Assembly (NCBI GenBank): GCA_023333565.1 | Contig: JAJKFH010002581.1 | Coordinates: forward strand, 186,001-250,000 | Length of the DNA: 64,000 bases | Direction: 5' to 3' | Source: Puffinus mauretanicus | Lineage: Eukaryota; Chordata; Aves; Procellariiformes; Procellariidae | Part shown: piece after piece, positions 12,701-27,700 of the stretch | Layout of the letters: every line of letters begins with the position of its first letter | How positions within the stretch are numbered: position 1 is the stretch's first letter | Position numbers and translations under genes: made by a program | Notes under the pieces: model-generated | Database searches by the model: none | What the model saw: the letters and a program-made list of their open reading frames with translations, nothing else | What the model was told of the DNA's origin: nothing

Positions 12701-15700
12701 ATGCATCTTATAAAAGCTTAGCTTGCACTGAATAAGCCGTCATCACCAAACGTCGTCGTTTCAGTTGCAGTTTCATACTATTCTGAAAATGGTATTTGCA
12801 CAACCTTCATGGAAGCTCTGAGCCTTCACAAATGTTAGAGAGAGACTGAAAAACATAGGTTAGATGTCAAGCTCCTTTATTCTGCCTGACTCACAACTTG
12901 CTGTGGACAAGTATCTGCCTTCTCTCTACCTGCCCCCCCACCCCTGCTTCTGCCTGAGAGGATCGCTCTGCCTGAGAGCAGAGCGGAACAGGTACCCTGA
13001 ATCATGTACAACTTCTGTTTCCCCACTGCAACCACACAGACGTGTATGAAATATTAAGCTGTCCTTATACAATCCCACCCTATTAGTGCTTGAGCACCTC
13101 ACCATTTTTGCACTTTCAAGTTTACATCAAAGCCACGTTATATGAAAATACTGCTATGAGCATAAGATACTACAACACCGAGACTAAATCCTGGATTTTA
13201 GTCTCGGAGAAGGAATTCAGTCTAACAATCAGATCACCCAGCGTCTACATGAGTCTTTCAACTGTTTAATATATCTTCCTTCCTACATATGAGGTGGGAG
13301 TAAATCTTTTTTCCTCCACGCCGCTGATTTCATTGTTGGAAGGTCATTTCCTAGTAATATGACATTTACATGACTCATTAAACCTTTCTACAAGTCATAT
13401 TTCAGGAATCCCTTTTCAAGCGATTTGAAAGTAAGCAAACTTTACTTTGGCAGAGTTTGTTTCCATAAATCCAAAACACTAAAAAAAAAAAAAAAATTTG
13501 TGTTCAGAGACCTTAAAAAGAGTTTTCCAACTGTGAAGCCTAGTATTGTTGATTAAAATGGTATCTGGAGCAAAGTTAAATAATACTTCTGGGGTTAAAT
13601 GCTGCAGTTACTAAGCAGAGAGACCAGGAAAAAAGCCAAGTTTGGCTGATTTCCCCAAATACATCACTCTGACCATCTGTGAGAGAGGTAATGTTCTCTT
13701 AAGAGAAGAAACAATTATCGAAAAATGGGTTGTGGGATTGTTTTGATACGTATTTTGTTGTTGTTCAATTAACTCTTCATTTATAGTCTTCCCAAAGCAC
13801 CAAAAAGCAGATGAACCTAAACGCTGTTGGCTCTGCTAACGTGTGAAGTTTTTTTTAGATGTAAGTATGCACGCAGTGCATTGGGTGAACCTCCCGTAAC
13901 TCGCCACTGCTATATGTTGCAAACCTTTTTACCTTGCAATGTTTTATCAGCTTTATAAACCAGAACACTGGTTACAGATTTTTTACAAGCAGATAGCGCA
14001 CACCTATCAAGATTATCTATATATATGTGCATAACCATGTGTGCCTGCATGCTCCCTAAGTTACATAAATTGAAAAAGGAAATTCTACTTTAGAAAAACA
14101 AACTCAAAACCTGAGAGGCTGATGACTGTCCATCTGTAAATCTGGTCTTACATCTCCTGGAAGGTGTTGCAGATATCAAAAGCACACCTACTGGCATTAA
14201 GCAAAGTGTCCATTTTATCATCATTATGATATGTAGAAAGGCAGATTTCACTTATCCTTTACGTTATTTCTAGTGTCATAAATCATTGACCCTGAATGGT
14301 AGAGGCTTGTTGCTCCCTGATTGCTCTCATCTCTTGGGTGGCCGCTGGGACACGTCACGTCCCTAAAGTAATCCTAATTTGCAGGGGTTACTGAATGGAT
14401 TGCTAGCTGGCCTTGCTATGGAGAACAGAGCTGCAGAAATATACTGTTGAGGCCCCTTTCTCTAAAACATCATTCAACCATTAGCGTGAAAAAGATGTTA
14501 AAACAATTTTGAGCAAATCACACCACCTTTTTGCTTTTCAACTCAGATTTGAGCTTTCTGCTGCACGTGATCTCAGTAACACAGCATTTTCAGGGGGAGG
14601 CCAGAAATAATTTTCTAATATTAAAAAAAAAAGCTCAAAACATGGTGGCTTTAAAAATTCTCAAAGCTGCACAAGCTTATCTGTCTCCACTTACTCACAC
14701 TTCTGTTGCCCTTTAGCACCAGATATAACGTTCTGATTAGTTTATCTCTCTACACATACTAAGGTATAGTTACTCTAAACTAACTTTAGAAAAAATACAA
14801 AACAAAACATACTTATTCAAGTATAGAAGAGCACTAGGGTGCTATTTTGCTACGATGCAGAATGTTACAAAGAGAGCAAGGACTATAGAATCAACCATAT
14901 GAATCTAAGCAGTATTTCTAATGCAGACAGCAGAAAATATGATTACCCAGCCTGAGGCTCAAATATTATTATCCACTGAGATATGGACATTAAAAGTAAT
15001 CGCCAGGAAAAATGTTCTTCATCAATTACTTAAAATACATTGGAGTTAGACACTCCTTGCTATTTCTTCTTGGGAAAGGATGTAAGGAAAGATATTGTTA
15101 AAGTACCTTTGCTTTTTCCTATTCTTGTTTAGTGTTTGGGGTTTTTTTCAGATACTAATTGGTAAAGTACAATCTGAACACTAACAATTTGTTAGATTAT
15201 TTTCAAGTATGTTCTTTATTTTTCCCTTATCTGTATTTTCCATTGTGCTATAAATGATCAGAAGTAATTGACCCCATTCATTGATTAGAAGTAAAAATAT
15301 CATTGAAAAGATAGTCCATAATTACAATTAATTACTTTGTGTTGAAGTTTTGATATCCACTGAATTTGAATTATATGGGGTGAATTCTGAGCCATGAATT
15401 CCCAAACTCTACATTATTGTGCATGGAAAGATGTGTCAGCTACAATGCAGTCATGACTATTCACTCAATCCATTGATAAAAGTTGGTTATGACGACTGTG
15501 GGGAAATTAGATTAACTTGTTTGGTGTATATAAGAGTATCCTAAAAGCTCTAGTTAAATACATTCTTTATGATATACTCCCTGAATGAAATGGGAAGTTA
15601 TGTAATTCCCATTACCCACTGCAATCTTTTCCTTTTATTACCAATTATTTACACATATCCCTAACTGCCAAGAAATCTGAGAAAATCATTGGGACATTTA

Positions 15701-18700
15701 GAACCAATAGAGAATTTGGGAATAACAAATAACTTTCAACTAGGGATAGGTCAATTAATTTGTTTTGAGAAAAAAAAAAATCCCACTGAAACTTGAAATT
15801 GAATCATGTAACGTCCTGGATTTAAAGTTTATATTAAGTTAGGCAAAAAGAAAAAAAAAAAAAAAGAGAGAAAAAAAAGAAAGGTTTTCACTCATATTAA
15901 AAAGACCCATTTTTTTCCTTTTTTGGGCACACTTGAACTGTAGTCTCTTGAGATGCTTGCCTGACCCAAAGCAGAACAACTGCCAAGATAGTGACACAGA
16001 AGAGCGTGGATAAAAGGGATAGAACATGAAAAGAGTGACTCAAAACAACCATGAAATGGGAGCATTTTTGCTTTTGCTGTCATAAAATAACTCTTATTCC
16101 ATAAAGCGCCTCAAGATATGGTGACAGGAAGGGGTAGCAGGGCAGTAGGCTTACATGTATTTATGCCCCCATCTCCCCAGCAGCGAAGGCATGCATAGAG
16201 ACTGTGGCAGTGCCTGATACAGGAGTGACTTTATGAGTTATACACGTTAGAAGCCAAGACTTTAGCAAAACCAAAGTGAGACCGATTAAGTGAAACTTCC
16301 AAGAAAAAAAAAAAAAAGATCCTGAAGAATTAAGGAAAGGGTTGGGGTTATTTTTCTGCCTTCCTTCCCTCCTTTGTAATTCAGAATAGTCTGCAGATAC
16401 AAAATTAAGATTTATTATACTTTTAATTTACCATGATATAAAATTAGAGGCAGCCGTTACAGAAAGCATCTCCTCTGTAACTTAAAATACATTGTCCCAC
16501 AAAGCTTTGCTCACATGTACAGAGACATTTATTATTTCCAGTTCATGCTACCTGTGATTTTGCCTACTGCATCTAAATTTTTCCCTTTCAAGTAGAGTAT
16601 ATTGTCTTCCATATATTACACACATAATGAGGCTGTGTAGGATTGTATAACGCTATCTTTTGTTGAGGACAGATTTATAAGTTATGCAATAGATTGCTTG
16701 ATCTTCTCACACCTTGAAGCCATTTCTTTATTTGCATATTTTTACACAGTAAGTTTCAGTTATTATCAACATTTTTACTATGAACTTATTCTAAAAATCT
16801 GTTAGGCTGCATGAATACCTTTTGTAATATTTTCTTCTTGTATTTATTCTACAAATTCATAAGCTGTATGTTTCCCTCTGCAATTGCATGAAGCTGGCAT
16901 TTTTAACCGGAGTGGGATTAAATTTTCTGTGTGATCATGAAGCATTAAAGCTTTACCACACAAGACAGTCCTCTCTGACTTCAGCTAGAGAAATGGAATA
17001 ACTTTAACCATGCTCTTCCTAGGAAAACTCCCCGCCCAACACTCCCTGTCAGGTCCCTTCTCTGTTACTTTTATTAATACTGCCAACTACTTTAGACCTT
17101 GCTGGATCATTATTTGGTTCTCTGAATGTTTATGATGATGCAAAGGTAACAGAACAAATGAAACCAACCTCTAACAATTCAGAAATTTGATTTGAACCAC
17201 TGTAGGTATAACAAAAGCAGCTTTAAAGTCACATCACAGAGATGGGGAGTTTCTATAGAAAATGAGCAACATTAACCTTTTATTATTTCTTGCAGCACTC
17301 AGGTAACTCATCCAAAAAGTCTAAGCATTCTCCTATCTACATTTCTATCACTATTTCTCCATATCTAGTATTTCAGTTTTATTTTATCTTTTAAATCAGA
17401 GGTACTAACCCACTTTTGCCATCTTCTGAATCCAAGACCTAGAATTTATGCCCCAACTTTCCATCTAATTTCTCAGAGAAAAAATCTGACCAAGATATAA
17501 AGAAAATAGCTCCCAAATCTTGATAAAGATCTAACCAAGTGATCTACCAATCGAACCAAATAACGAGAGTTTTAGAAGTGCTAAGTAATTAGCATGTGAC
17601 TGCAATAATTTTTTGTTGTTTCTAGTGTTCAAAGTGTGCTCTCCCAGATATGTGCAGAACATCCTAGCAGTGTTCTCCTGAAAGCAGCCAAGTCTTACTC
17701 ATCCAGGCGCAGTATCAGCTGACGCATCTATACTGCTCCACAGTGCTGCAGTGGGACATATGGCCCACTGTTTTCAGCATGACGCTACAGCAGAACCAAA
17801 ACCAATGTGTACTAATGAATAAAGTACCATACGATAAAACAAAACAAACAAGCAAAAAAAAAAGGAATAGTTTATTCATTACTTTGAGTGACAACTACAG
17901 TATATTCACATCTATAGAAGTAATTTCTATTAAAATTTTTCAATTGAGATTAAGCAGCCCAATTTTAGGCGTCATTGACTTTTATGACCTATGTTTCAGG
18001 CCTTTGAAATGTTTTCTGTTTTTTAAGTGTTTGAGTTCCACTTACTATAAAAATGTTTAATTAAGCTGTAAAGACAGCACTAAGAAATAGGTGAGAAGTA
18101 TTCACTTCCACATCATAACTGAGCAGTCAGGCACAGATTAAATCACAAATAAGCACAAGAAAAGTTAAAGGAGAGAGAGCTATTGAAAGATAAACATGTG
18201 ACAATTCTTTTATTGTCTCTATCCTATCAGAACACGTTATTTTTTATATATCTATAAAGCAGTCTTCTGCCCTCTGAAGGGCTCCATTATGACAGATTAG
18301 TATCTGTCAACTAAATTTTTACATGTTATATATAGTAACAGAACAGACAATGGACAGCTAATAAACCTTGTTTAAAAATGAATACAAAACAATTACTAAA
18401 ATTTTTAAAAGACTAGATGTAAATGATAGTAAACTCAAAGGCTTTAAGAAACTTGTTTTCCAGAGTCAAAAGGAGATCTCACAGAAACAAGTTCAACATC
18501 TCTATTACAGCATCACAACAGATAAGAACATGTGGTCTAGATTACTTTTTTTTGTTGTTGTTTTAAGTGTCACTTTAATGCAAATACTCCACAAATCAAC
18601 CAATGGACTGAATTATCTGTGTGATAATATATTCAAACATTTGACACTTACATTAATTGGAGGGAATGAAGAAAATATTTTTGTTGTTCGTGGAAAGAGA

Positions 18701-21700
18701 CTAAATGGGCTGGAAATTCAAATGAATAAAACACCATTACAGCATACACTGTACACCTGTTCATAGCTCTATTGACAGCTTGATATTTTTATTAGGTGCA
18801 TGCACAGCAACACAAGAACAAATGACCATTTTCACACTCACAGGATAGAAGTAAGCAACCAGAGCTCAGTGTGTGGGGTCGCTTAAACCACAGAGCTATG
18901 ACAAGTGCTTAACTAGCCCCAAAATGCCTCCATTTAGTCATGACTCCTAATTTTATAAATTATTTACAGTTTAGTAGGTGCAAAGCTGGTGGAAAACGCC
19001 TTTTCTGGCAGCTTGATTGACAGTATAATTATACTGTGTTTTCTGTTTTTAGCACTCTTATGCAGAATCATAATGCCATAAAAACAAAATATGAATGTTA
19101 CGAGCTTTTAACTTTGACAAGGTCATTCTGAAGCCTACCAAAGAGATGTCATGGAAAGCCATAGCTGTCATTAGCCATGTCCTGTTAGTACAGCTGTACC
19201 TCTAGTTGTATTTTAGTATGACTAAATACTTATTTCCATATAAATTTTAAGATTGAACTTCTTAAAATCAAAACAATCAGAAGAAACAATCCAGATATTT
19301 ATCCATTTTAATTAATATTATTTCTTTTAAGGAAGTGTCTAGAACTACTTAGTGACAAGTTAGATTCCTCTGTACGAGGATCTATACTTCAGTTAGTTAA
19401 TGCCTTGCAGAAATGTCTATAGAATTTCAGCTGCAAAACAGCACAATACAATAGAAATGAGACAGCCTATAGAATTTACCTTTTAAAATACCTTCGGTCT
19501 ATGGTTTATGAAGATTCATGATTATTAGGGACTTCAGTGAGAGAGATGAGTACTCAGATCTTCCGAAAAGAATAGGATACAGATTATTCTAATTTCTTTT
19601 AATTTTTCAAAATGAGAAAATAATCTAATTTCAAAATACAAAGGAATTACAGCCTATAAAATCTAAGGATTGGCTTTAAATTACATAGAAAGCTCACATA
19701 TGTTTAGTTAGGCTATGTAGGACTTTCCATGAAGAAACAATTTTCCAGTTTGCAAGGAAAATCCTTCATCCTGTAAAGTATTCGTATTGAGCTGGCCAGA
19801 CTTCCCCTGACTGCCTTGATCTTCATGCGATACAAGAAATCTCACTCCAAGCTGTACTGAAAAGGTGCTGATTTCATAGTTTTAGTTAAAGGTTTTGACT
19901 CCCTTTGGATTTATCCCACACAGGGGTTCTTAATCAAAGGCAAAGCTATCAGGCTGCTCCTTCAAACTCAAAGCAACTAATAGTGCTAAACCAGGAAAGG
20001 GACCCATAAAAATTCCATGGAAGAATAAACAAAAATCCTTAAGAGGCACTTCATTGCTGTCCCATCTTTCTAGATATTACAAACTATCCCAAGGGGCTCC
20101 AGTTCTCATCATCTAGCTCTTAAAGAACAATAGAGCTTCACCTTGTCTCTTAATTTCCTTTTGTCTGCAGCTTTTAGCACTACACATATCAGACTCTTCC
20201 GTTTCCAAAGGAGAAAGAAAAGCAGTTGGGAGAGAGTCAGCTCAGCTGAGCGAGCTTACCAATGATGAAACTGTTGCATATCTCTTCCATGCTAGTCTGG
20301 CAATCCTAGGGAAGAAGCCAGATTGCTACAGTACTACATGACGTGCCTTACTGTGATTCAACAGCAAGCAAGGACTTGAATTCCACAGTTGCTATCATCT
20401 GAAATAGTTAAAATAATATTCATTCTGTTGCACAGAGGATGTTGAGAAAGGCTTATATACACAGCACTTTATTTACAGGGTCTGTAACTGATGGCATACA
20501 TCAACTCTAACAGGAACCTTACTTTAGGGGAAAAGAAAAAAAGGCTACAAGAAACATCAACCTCCAATTGGTATGACACCTTCAGTGGACGGTCATCATC
20601 AGCCTCTTCACTGATACTTAGTCTTACACCCAGCAGTGATATTATTGACATCTGTTGTAGTGTTAGTCCTGATATCCATATGGCTATACTGTCACATAAT
20701 ATCAGCATGGAGATTAGAAAATTTTTTTACCACACTCAACTGATCCCCCACCCCCACGTTAGGCAGGGGTAGGACACTGAATGGGGGGCCACGCTGGAAG
20801 GCAGACCAGATTGCAATATTCTTCCCCTTGTATGCTGGTCACAACACATTGGTCCTTCTGAACAGCGGTCAGGGTTGCATAGTGCTTTAGGTGTCATAGC
20901 CTTTCTAATGCTAAGGGTCAGCCATTTGAAATCTTTCTGACAGCTCTTAAAGCTTGTACCTAGTTCCCGTGTTTTTCCAAAGCCTGCATGGCAGAGTTTT
21001 GTGCTTGCTGTTCTCATACTATTGTTTTCATGCTGTTATTCTTATACCCTTGCACTTGCAAACCCCAGTATTGTTGGAGATGTTATTCTATCTTGTTTTA
21101 TGGCTCTTGTGGGAAGCAGCAACCCTGGTGTGAGAATCACCCCTTCTCTCCTTTCCTTACCCCTAACTTGGTAGGTTTTAGTTTGTATTAGAGAAAACAC
21201 AAAACTTAGTGCCTAACAAAGCAGATAACATTGTAAGTATATTAACTATAATACATCTGATAAGTAGTATCCAATACTATATGGAAGCTTGAAAACCAGT
21301 CAGCATTCAACACACTCAATTAAGCAAACTCCAGTCAATGCTAATATTATCATAAATATGCACAAACAATGGGGTTTGAGCAAGTCCTGATGAAAAGTAT
21401 ACAGTAGTAGGGATAAAGCATGGTGGAAGTTGTCATATGCATCATCACCACCTGCTGCACTGGAGATGCACTGTTGCTCTTATTTCTCTTCCCAGCTAGC
21501 TAGTGGAGAGTTTCACCCTTCTCCTTCTCTTGCTCTCCCCCGTGTTTGGGGTTTTGGTTTTTCCGCCCCCTCTCTCTCCCCCAAATTAACTCTCACTGTT
21601 CATGAATGCCATCAGCTACAGAAGCTACTAATACAGCCTTTCTCAACATCCTTTGTGCAGCAATATAATGACAAGGTAAATAAATTTGTTTAAATTTCCT

Positions 21701-24700
21701 GAAAATTGTATGCTTTCCACAAGACATGAACACGTATTTTCTCACTGTAACACAGCATTTTCTCTTTACTTTCTACTCATAAAAAGCATGTATTCAGACT
21801 TCAAGTTATTTTTCAGCTCTTTTCTTACTTTTTTCAATTTTCAGCATTTTTGATGAGGAAAACATAGAAGTTGGAAACAATATATGATAGCAACAGTTTT
21901 AATGCTATTTTAAGGACTTGCCATGCCTTCTTCCTACTCCTATCCATACATGTTCTTATGCACATTTTCTGTTCTCGCATCACCAATGGGTCAGATTCAC
22001 TCTTACATGCATTACTATGGCATGTTTACATTCAGTACGTATCTATTTTTGTGCATCTGTATTCCAGGGACCCACATACAGCATCAACATATACTGTAGT
22101 CCACCACTGTGTTGTTTTCCTTTGCTCTCTTCTGATCTCTCCATATATTTTCACTGAACCAGTTCCATGCTACATTCCCTTACTCAGTAATTGTGACCTA
22201 CACTCCTTTTCCCTAGAAGGAAATATTTATTGTACATTCGGCTGCGTTAACTAAGTCACACTGCAGTTTTGTGTCCATGTCTTTATTCACCCCTGTTGCT
22301 ATTCATCCTGCCAACTGCAACCTTGATTAGCAATTAAAAGACTCAGATCATTGGTAAAGATATTGAATAACAAGTTGTAACAAATCTGGCAGAAATTAGT
22401 GTCCCCTGAGGCCCAAACCACCCTGAACGGTAAAGCAATAGTGTATACACAACACTCTGGGAGCCAATGAATCTTTTGAAGAACAGGTCTAACGTATTCT
22501 TCATTGCAAAGGCTACTAAGAAGTAAATAGATTTCAGTGGCATATCTATAAAGACAGAATTCCAATAATGGAATCAAGATGTTATAAAAGCATAAAGAAC
22601 AAGGGCAAGGTCTCAGTGCCTAGTACAGAAAAATGGCTGCAGTTATTAGGTGACCAATAATTTTCTGCCTAATGCATTTTCCTGTCTGCTTATTTAATAT
22701 TGCAACTTCTACTCATGCTGGCAATCCAGGAGAGGACAACAATGAAGTCAATACACTCTTGTCCTTTTTGCACAGTTCTGGATCTATGCCCGCAAGCATA
22801 ACTGCAATAAAATCTGAGTAAAACCAAGTACTCTGCACAGAAACTTACTATTCTAATGCATGACCAAAAGGGCAGGAGGCTTACAAAGATACAATACCAA
22901 ACTGCATGGAGCAACCAGGGTCACTCTTTATTTGTCCATGACTACTCTTGTTCAGCTCTTTCTCCTTGTTAAGAAAGATTCTCATTTCCTTATCCTGACT
23001 GATGCTTTCACAGAAGCTTGGTATCTGCTCTGCAGCTGTTAGTCTCCCCCTCTTTTATTCTCTCCCTTCTGTTGCTCCTTTACGTACCTGCCCACATCCA
23101 TTATACATAAAATTGTGCTCATAATAAAGCCTCTAAAAGAATATCATGTCGGAAGTGTCAGTGAAAAAGAGAAACAAATAGATTTTACTTAAAGATATCT
23201 TATTTCTCATTATGTTCAAACGGTTAAGAAAAAAAAAAAAAAAAATGTTCTTCCTATCCACTCCTCATCAACTTAAGCACTATTTTATCTTTCAGAAACA
23301 CTGCAGGCAAAGTACATGAAGGAACGAATACACAAGTGATATTGGTAGGACTCAGCTATCAATTTGGGCTTCCCTGTTGTCTTGTTATAGACAAAGAACT
23401 GTCTATATCAAGCTTGAATGAATGATGGCTCACCAGTGCTTCTCTTAAACCATTTACTAGAAGGTAAGCTGTTCTAAAAAGTGACCTCTTCTACTATCAG
23501 GTACCCAGAAAAGCACTATTTCAACTTTGCTGTGACAGGAGATCCCAGATTTCAGCCTGGTACTGAAGTCCATTAAAGGTAAATATGACAATTCACATGG
23601 AGGCTTCCACAACTGTTCCGCAACTGTTTGGCTTCACCCACTTCGACAGTTCTGCAGAGAAGCCAGCTCCAGCAGTAAACACAAAAGAAATCTCATAGAC
23701 AGCAGATACACCGTGCCTATGCATAATATTTTCAGGTAGAACCAAATTTTTGTAAATAGTTATGACAGATTAAGAAGGAATAATAACTAACATGGGCAGA
23801 AATATTATTTCTCAGGTTAAAAGCAAATATGGAAGACAAATGTGCATAATACTAATATCTTAAAAAAAGCATACTTACTGTAATAATTCTAATAATATCC
23901 ATGAAGAAGAAAGGTGCATATAATGTTTGTTGCTGTTACTAAATATTTTATTTAAGACAGACTAGGAAAAAAAACTGCTAGGCACTCTGTCCTCTCTAAT
24001 TCTCAAGAGCAGATCAAACTGAGGCACTCGCCTTTCCTTGGGAAAGTATCACCTTCCTTCATTAGGAATACACAGTTTAATGATTTATTATGGCAACAGA
24101 GAGACAGGTCTTCTCCCAACATACTGCATTGTTTAGAAGTCTGTCAAGCAAATGCCAAAAAGGCAAAACTGGAATAATTTTAGTACTGACCCTGAGTTTT
24201 ACCTCAGCTGCATAAGCTGTTCTAACTTTCTTTTCTACGCAGCTAGTAGGGCACCCATGGACTAAACCTGACCAAGTATAAAGGATCCTTTTGCTCACTT
24301 GTGTATGCAGATACATTACAGAAAGAATGTGTGGCCTACAGGCGTTACAAATGAAAGTTTAGATTCATACGATTCGGCTTAGTGATCTGTGTACCACAGT
24401 CTAAGACATCATGCCATCTGCAAAATAAGAGGTGGAGAGGAGCTCTCAAACCACATTTATATATGCCCGTAAGCTATGCATCCTACTGGAATAAGCTATA
24501 TCCCAAATGCTGTCCCTTGCTAAAAGCAGGGAAGCATATAGCCACAACTTATCTGTTGGTAGTGCCAATCCTGGTAACTTAAATAACTGCAATTACAATG
24601 ATAAACTGATGATTTCATAAATCAATATATTCTCATTTATGTCTATTACCTTCCTGCTCCTACTAACAATGATGGTTATTATGGACTTTTCTTCACAGTG

Positions 24701-27700
24701 ATTAGATCACATCTCATCTGAAAAAAATCGAGCTGCTCTGCCAAGGCATACTCAAAGTAACATAAACTACTCTGAAGCTGAAAGGACTTTAACGAAATGG
24801 CTTTAGCCTATGCAACAAGATCCAATCCAAGATAAGCTTTGCATTAAGATGCAAAAATAGTACTCATGGATAGAGAAAATAACCCCTATCTATCATTGCT
24901 ATTATGACTGTTGGACTCTCAAACTGTTTTATATGTTATTTAAATTTGAAAGAATAAATTTGGGGTAAATTTTCAGAATCATATGTGTTACTCTGGCTGT
25001 GCTTACATAGAACACAATATGTTGATATATGCTTTAAGCAGAATGGGGATATTGCAACGATGCATGCAGAAAATTTTAAATTCTTAATTTTTTATTTTTC
25101 CTTCATTATTCCTCATACAGCAATCTAAACTTCTTTCTGTGCAAGAGGTAGATGAATGTAAGGGTACCAACAAAACCACTAACTTTTACATTTGCCGTAT
25201 CTTATACGGCAGAAAAAGACCCTACCATTTCAGTCTGCCTGATTCCTGATGCAATGTCTTGAATCTTGTCTAAACTGAGAAGCAGGCCTTATTTTCCCTT
25301 CAGTATAAGTTGCTTTTAGCTCAGAGAGAATGAAACCTGTGTATCACAATAGAACTGAAGGTCAGGAGGTTATTCAGCTTGCTGTGGCAAGTAGTGTTGA
25401 TCTAAATCACAACTGCCTGATCAGGCTACTCACACAACAGGAAGAAGTGGAAGGGAGGTTGCACAAAGCCAGTATCAGGTTACTTCTCAGTCTTTGAAAC
25501 AATTTTCTTACCCCTACAGCTTTGTTTCCTTTATAATGTTAATAAACTGAACTTCTAGGGACAAAGAAAAAGAGATAAAGAATGCCAAGAAATGGCTTAG
25601 GTGTCTTCCAGTAGGTATATGGAACACATCACCTCATTCCAAATAATCTAATTGAAAATGGCTTCCTAAAACGTTCAGATTTTATAGCTAACATAACATC
25701 TTAGTCCACAATCAGTTTAGTCTGGCAAGCACCATTAGGGAGAGGAGTGACTCTGCTCTTCTCCTCACCCAAAGGCACTTGGTTCCGTTTCTCCCTTGTG
25801 GTGGAAGTGGTCTTGCAGTCACATGGTGAGGTAGGAAATGTATCTAGCTGCAAATCACAGCAGTAGAAAACAGTTATGTTTGGGCTGGATCAGTTCATAG
25901 CCTAGGGTTGTCATGTGGCTGTGTGTGAATTTCTGTAGCACAAACAGAGGTTGGGAACAATGTCTAGTGACATATGGGACTGCAGTGGTTCCTGCTGAAT
26001 TGAACTGTGAGCAAAGGCATTGAGGGAAGGGCAACAGAATCACTCTTCTAGTTAACTCATTTAAAAACAAACATCCCCACCTGCTCCCCAAAACTTCAAA
26101 CAAATAAGTATGACTATGTTAAATAAATAAATAAGAGTGGTGAAGATTGCTTTTATTTGAAAAGTGAAAAACCCTGTGGGCAAGCCTGCCTTGTGAGACA
26201 GCAGCGTGTCCTAATGTGGGTAAAGGTCAACAGCTTAGGCAGATCACATCACATACCATGGCAATCAACTAGGTAAGAATTTGGGTTTTTACACCACATT
26301 TGCTATCAGCTATTCTCCTGAAGTTTCACCTCTGAGGTAAGACAGTATAATTTACATATGGAGTCACAGACAGATCCAGAGATATCTATTTGCAGTATTT
26401 TACAGAGCAATAGTAGAACAATTTTGAACGAACTATGGCCTAAATTGAGGAAGGAAGGAAAAGGTCAATAAACAGAATGAAAATCTCCTAATTTGATCCA
26501 TTTGCTGACAACAAACACAGATTGGGCAAACTACCAGACAACTCCAGCAGAACTAGCAAGGTTAATGGAGCTGCTGCTATAACATATTGTAGATCTAGTA
26601 GTGTCAGTGGCGATAGTGGTAATGTTGTAAACACAGTTTGTTTTCCATCTGGTGCGTGGTATATGCCCTTGATAAAAGGGTGCTGCATTATGTATTTCTT
26701 TTCTCCTAAATTTATTTACTCCTAAAAATGTATAATGATTTTAATAGCCATATACAGAGACAGAAGTTCTGCTTTTAAAGAATCCTTATAAAAGATTTCC
26801 CTAATGAAGTTAAGGACAACATTAAATCAAAAATATTCTCATAATAAGCATGGGATTTTCCCCCCCCACCCACCCGCCAATTAAAAAAACCCCAACCAGT
26901 TCAACTACTTCTGCAGTTGAATATCCTCAGAGTAGTGGATGTGAATGCTGCCTAAGTCTGGAATGGAGAATAATAATTTAAATAAACATTTATATTCATT
27001 CTGAGCACTTTACAAATTATCTAAAACACAATTTTGAAGCTATTAATTAAAACTATAAAAGATCTATGTTCCAAGATCTTTTAAAATCAATGGAAAGTCT
27101 TACCTTCATTGCAACTGACTTTGGATCAGGCCTTGAGAGATCACTAATACGAAAGTAAAGTACCCTTTCAGTAGCACTTCGTGCTGCCATGCAGCAGTCA
27201 CGAGTCTCAGATTCAACTTCATCCTGTACTCTTAGGGATACACACTGCTGAGCACGTAGTTTTAATGCTCTTAATGTTTTTAACTAATACTCTGTTGAAG
27301 CCTTGATCTGAAATATAATCACTCTTTTCATCAAAATATTTACAAGAGAAAATGTGGAACCTTGAAGATTCATGGTTGAATTGTGCATGGTATCTATGGT
27401 TACAATGTATTATAGATGGTAAGGAACAGTAGTAACACACTGTGTGACATAGAAAGAACTGCCATCAGAAAGAATGTAAGACAGTCTGAAGGAGATAATA
27501 CATCGCCTAGAGAAATGATGCGTATATTGGAGCAAGCTGATTAGAGGGAATAAAGCAAGGGGGGGGGGGCGCGGAACGGACTGCATGCAAATAGTTGTAT
27601 GCTGGCATTAAATAAATATGAAATAGAACTTCTGGGATTGTGAAATGGCCATGGGGACAGTGGCCAAAGGTGATGAGCTATTTAGGAAGGCAGGGCAAGG

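Larger units (their letters stand above)
4098..20259 (-). other. Long gene B intron (about 16 kb)
   Basis: No interspersed repeat is recognisable. It contains scattered homopolymers (A17 at 4965-4981), a 9-bp tandem repeat (4631-4666), a 30-nt hairpin (13178-13207) and an 18-bp perfect palindrome (19020-19037). The open frames seen here are short and lack paired splice sites. Low repeat content over 16 kb is compatible with a bird intron. Confidence 0.45.

Noticed and set aside
20491..21017. Several 80-93 codon frames on both strands
   Set aside because: No splice-site pairing, no phase link to gene B and no recognisable motif.
23399..23465. Plus-strand segment between CTTGTTATAG and GAAG|GTAAGC
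   Set aside because: Good splice sites but stops in all three frames and no partner exon; at most a non-coding RNA exon, with no support beyond the sites.
24194..24233. Minus-strand exon-like segment (CVEKKVRTAYAAE)
   Set aside because: It needs a two-base overhang that the 180-nt gene B exon does not leave, and its donor (GAG|GTAAAA) is only moderate.
26488..26725. Overlapping open frames on both strands
   Set aside because: No paired splice sites and low-complexity Leu/Ser content; open by composition.
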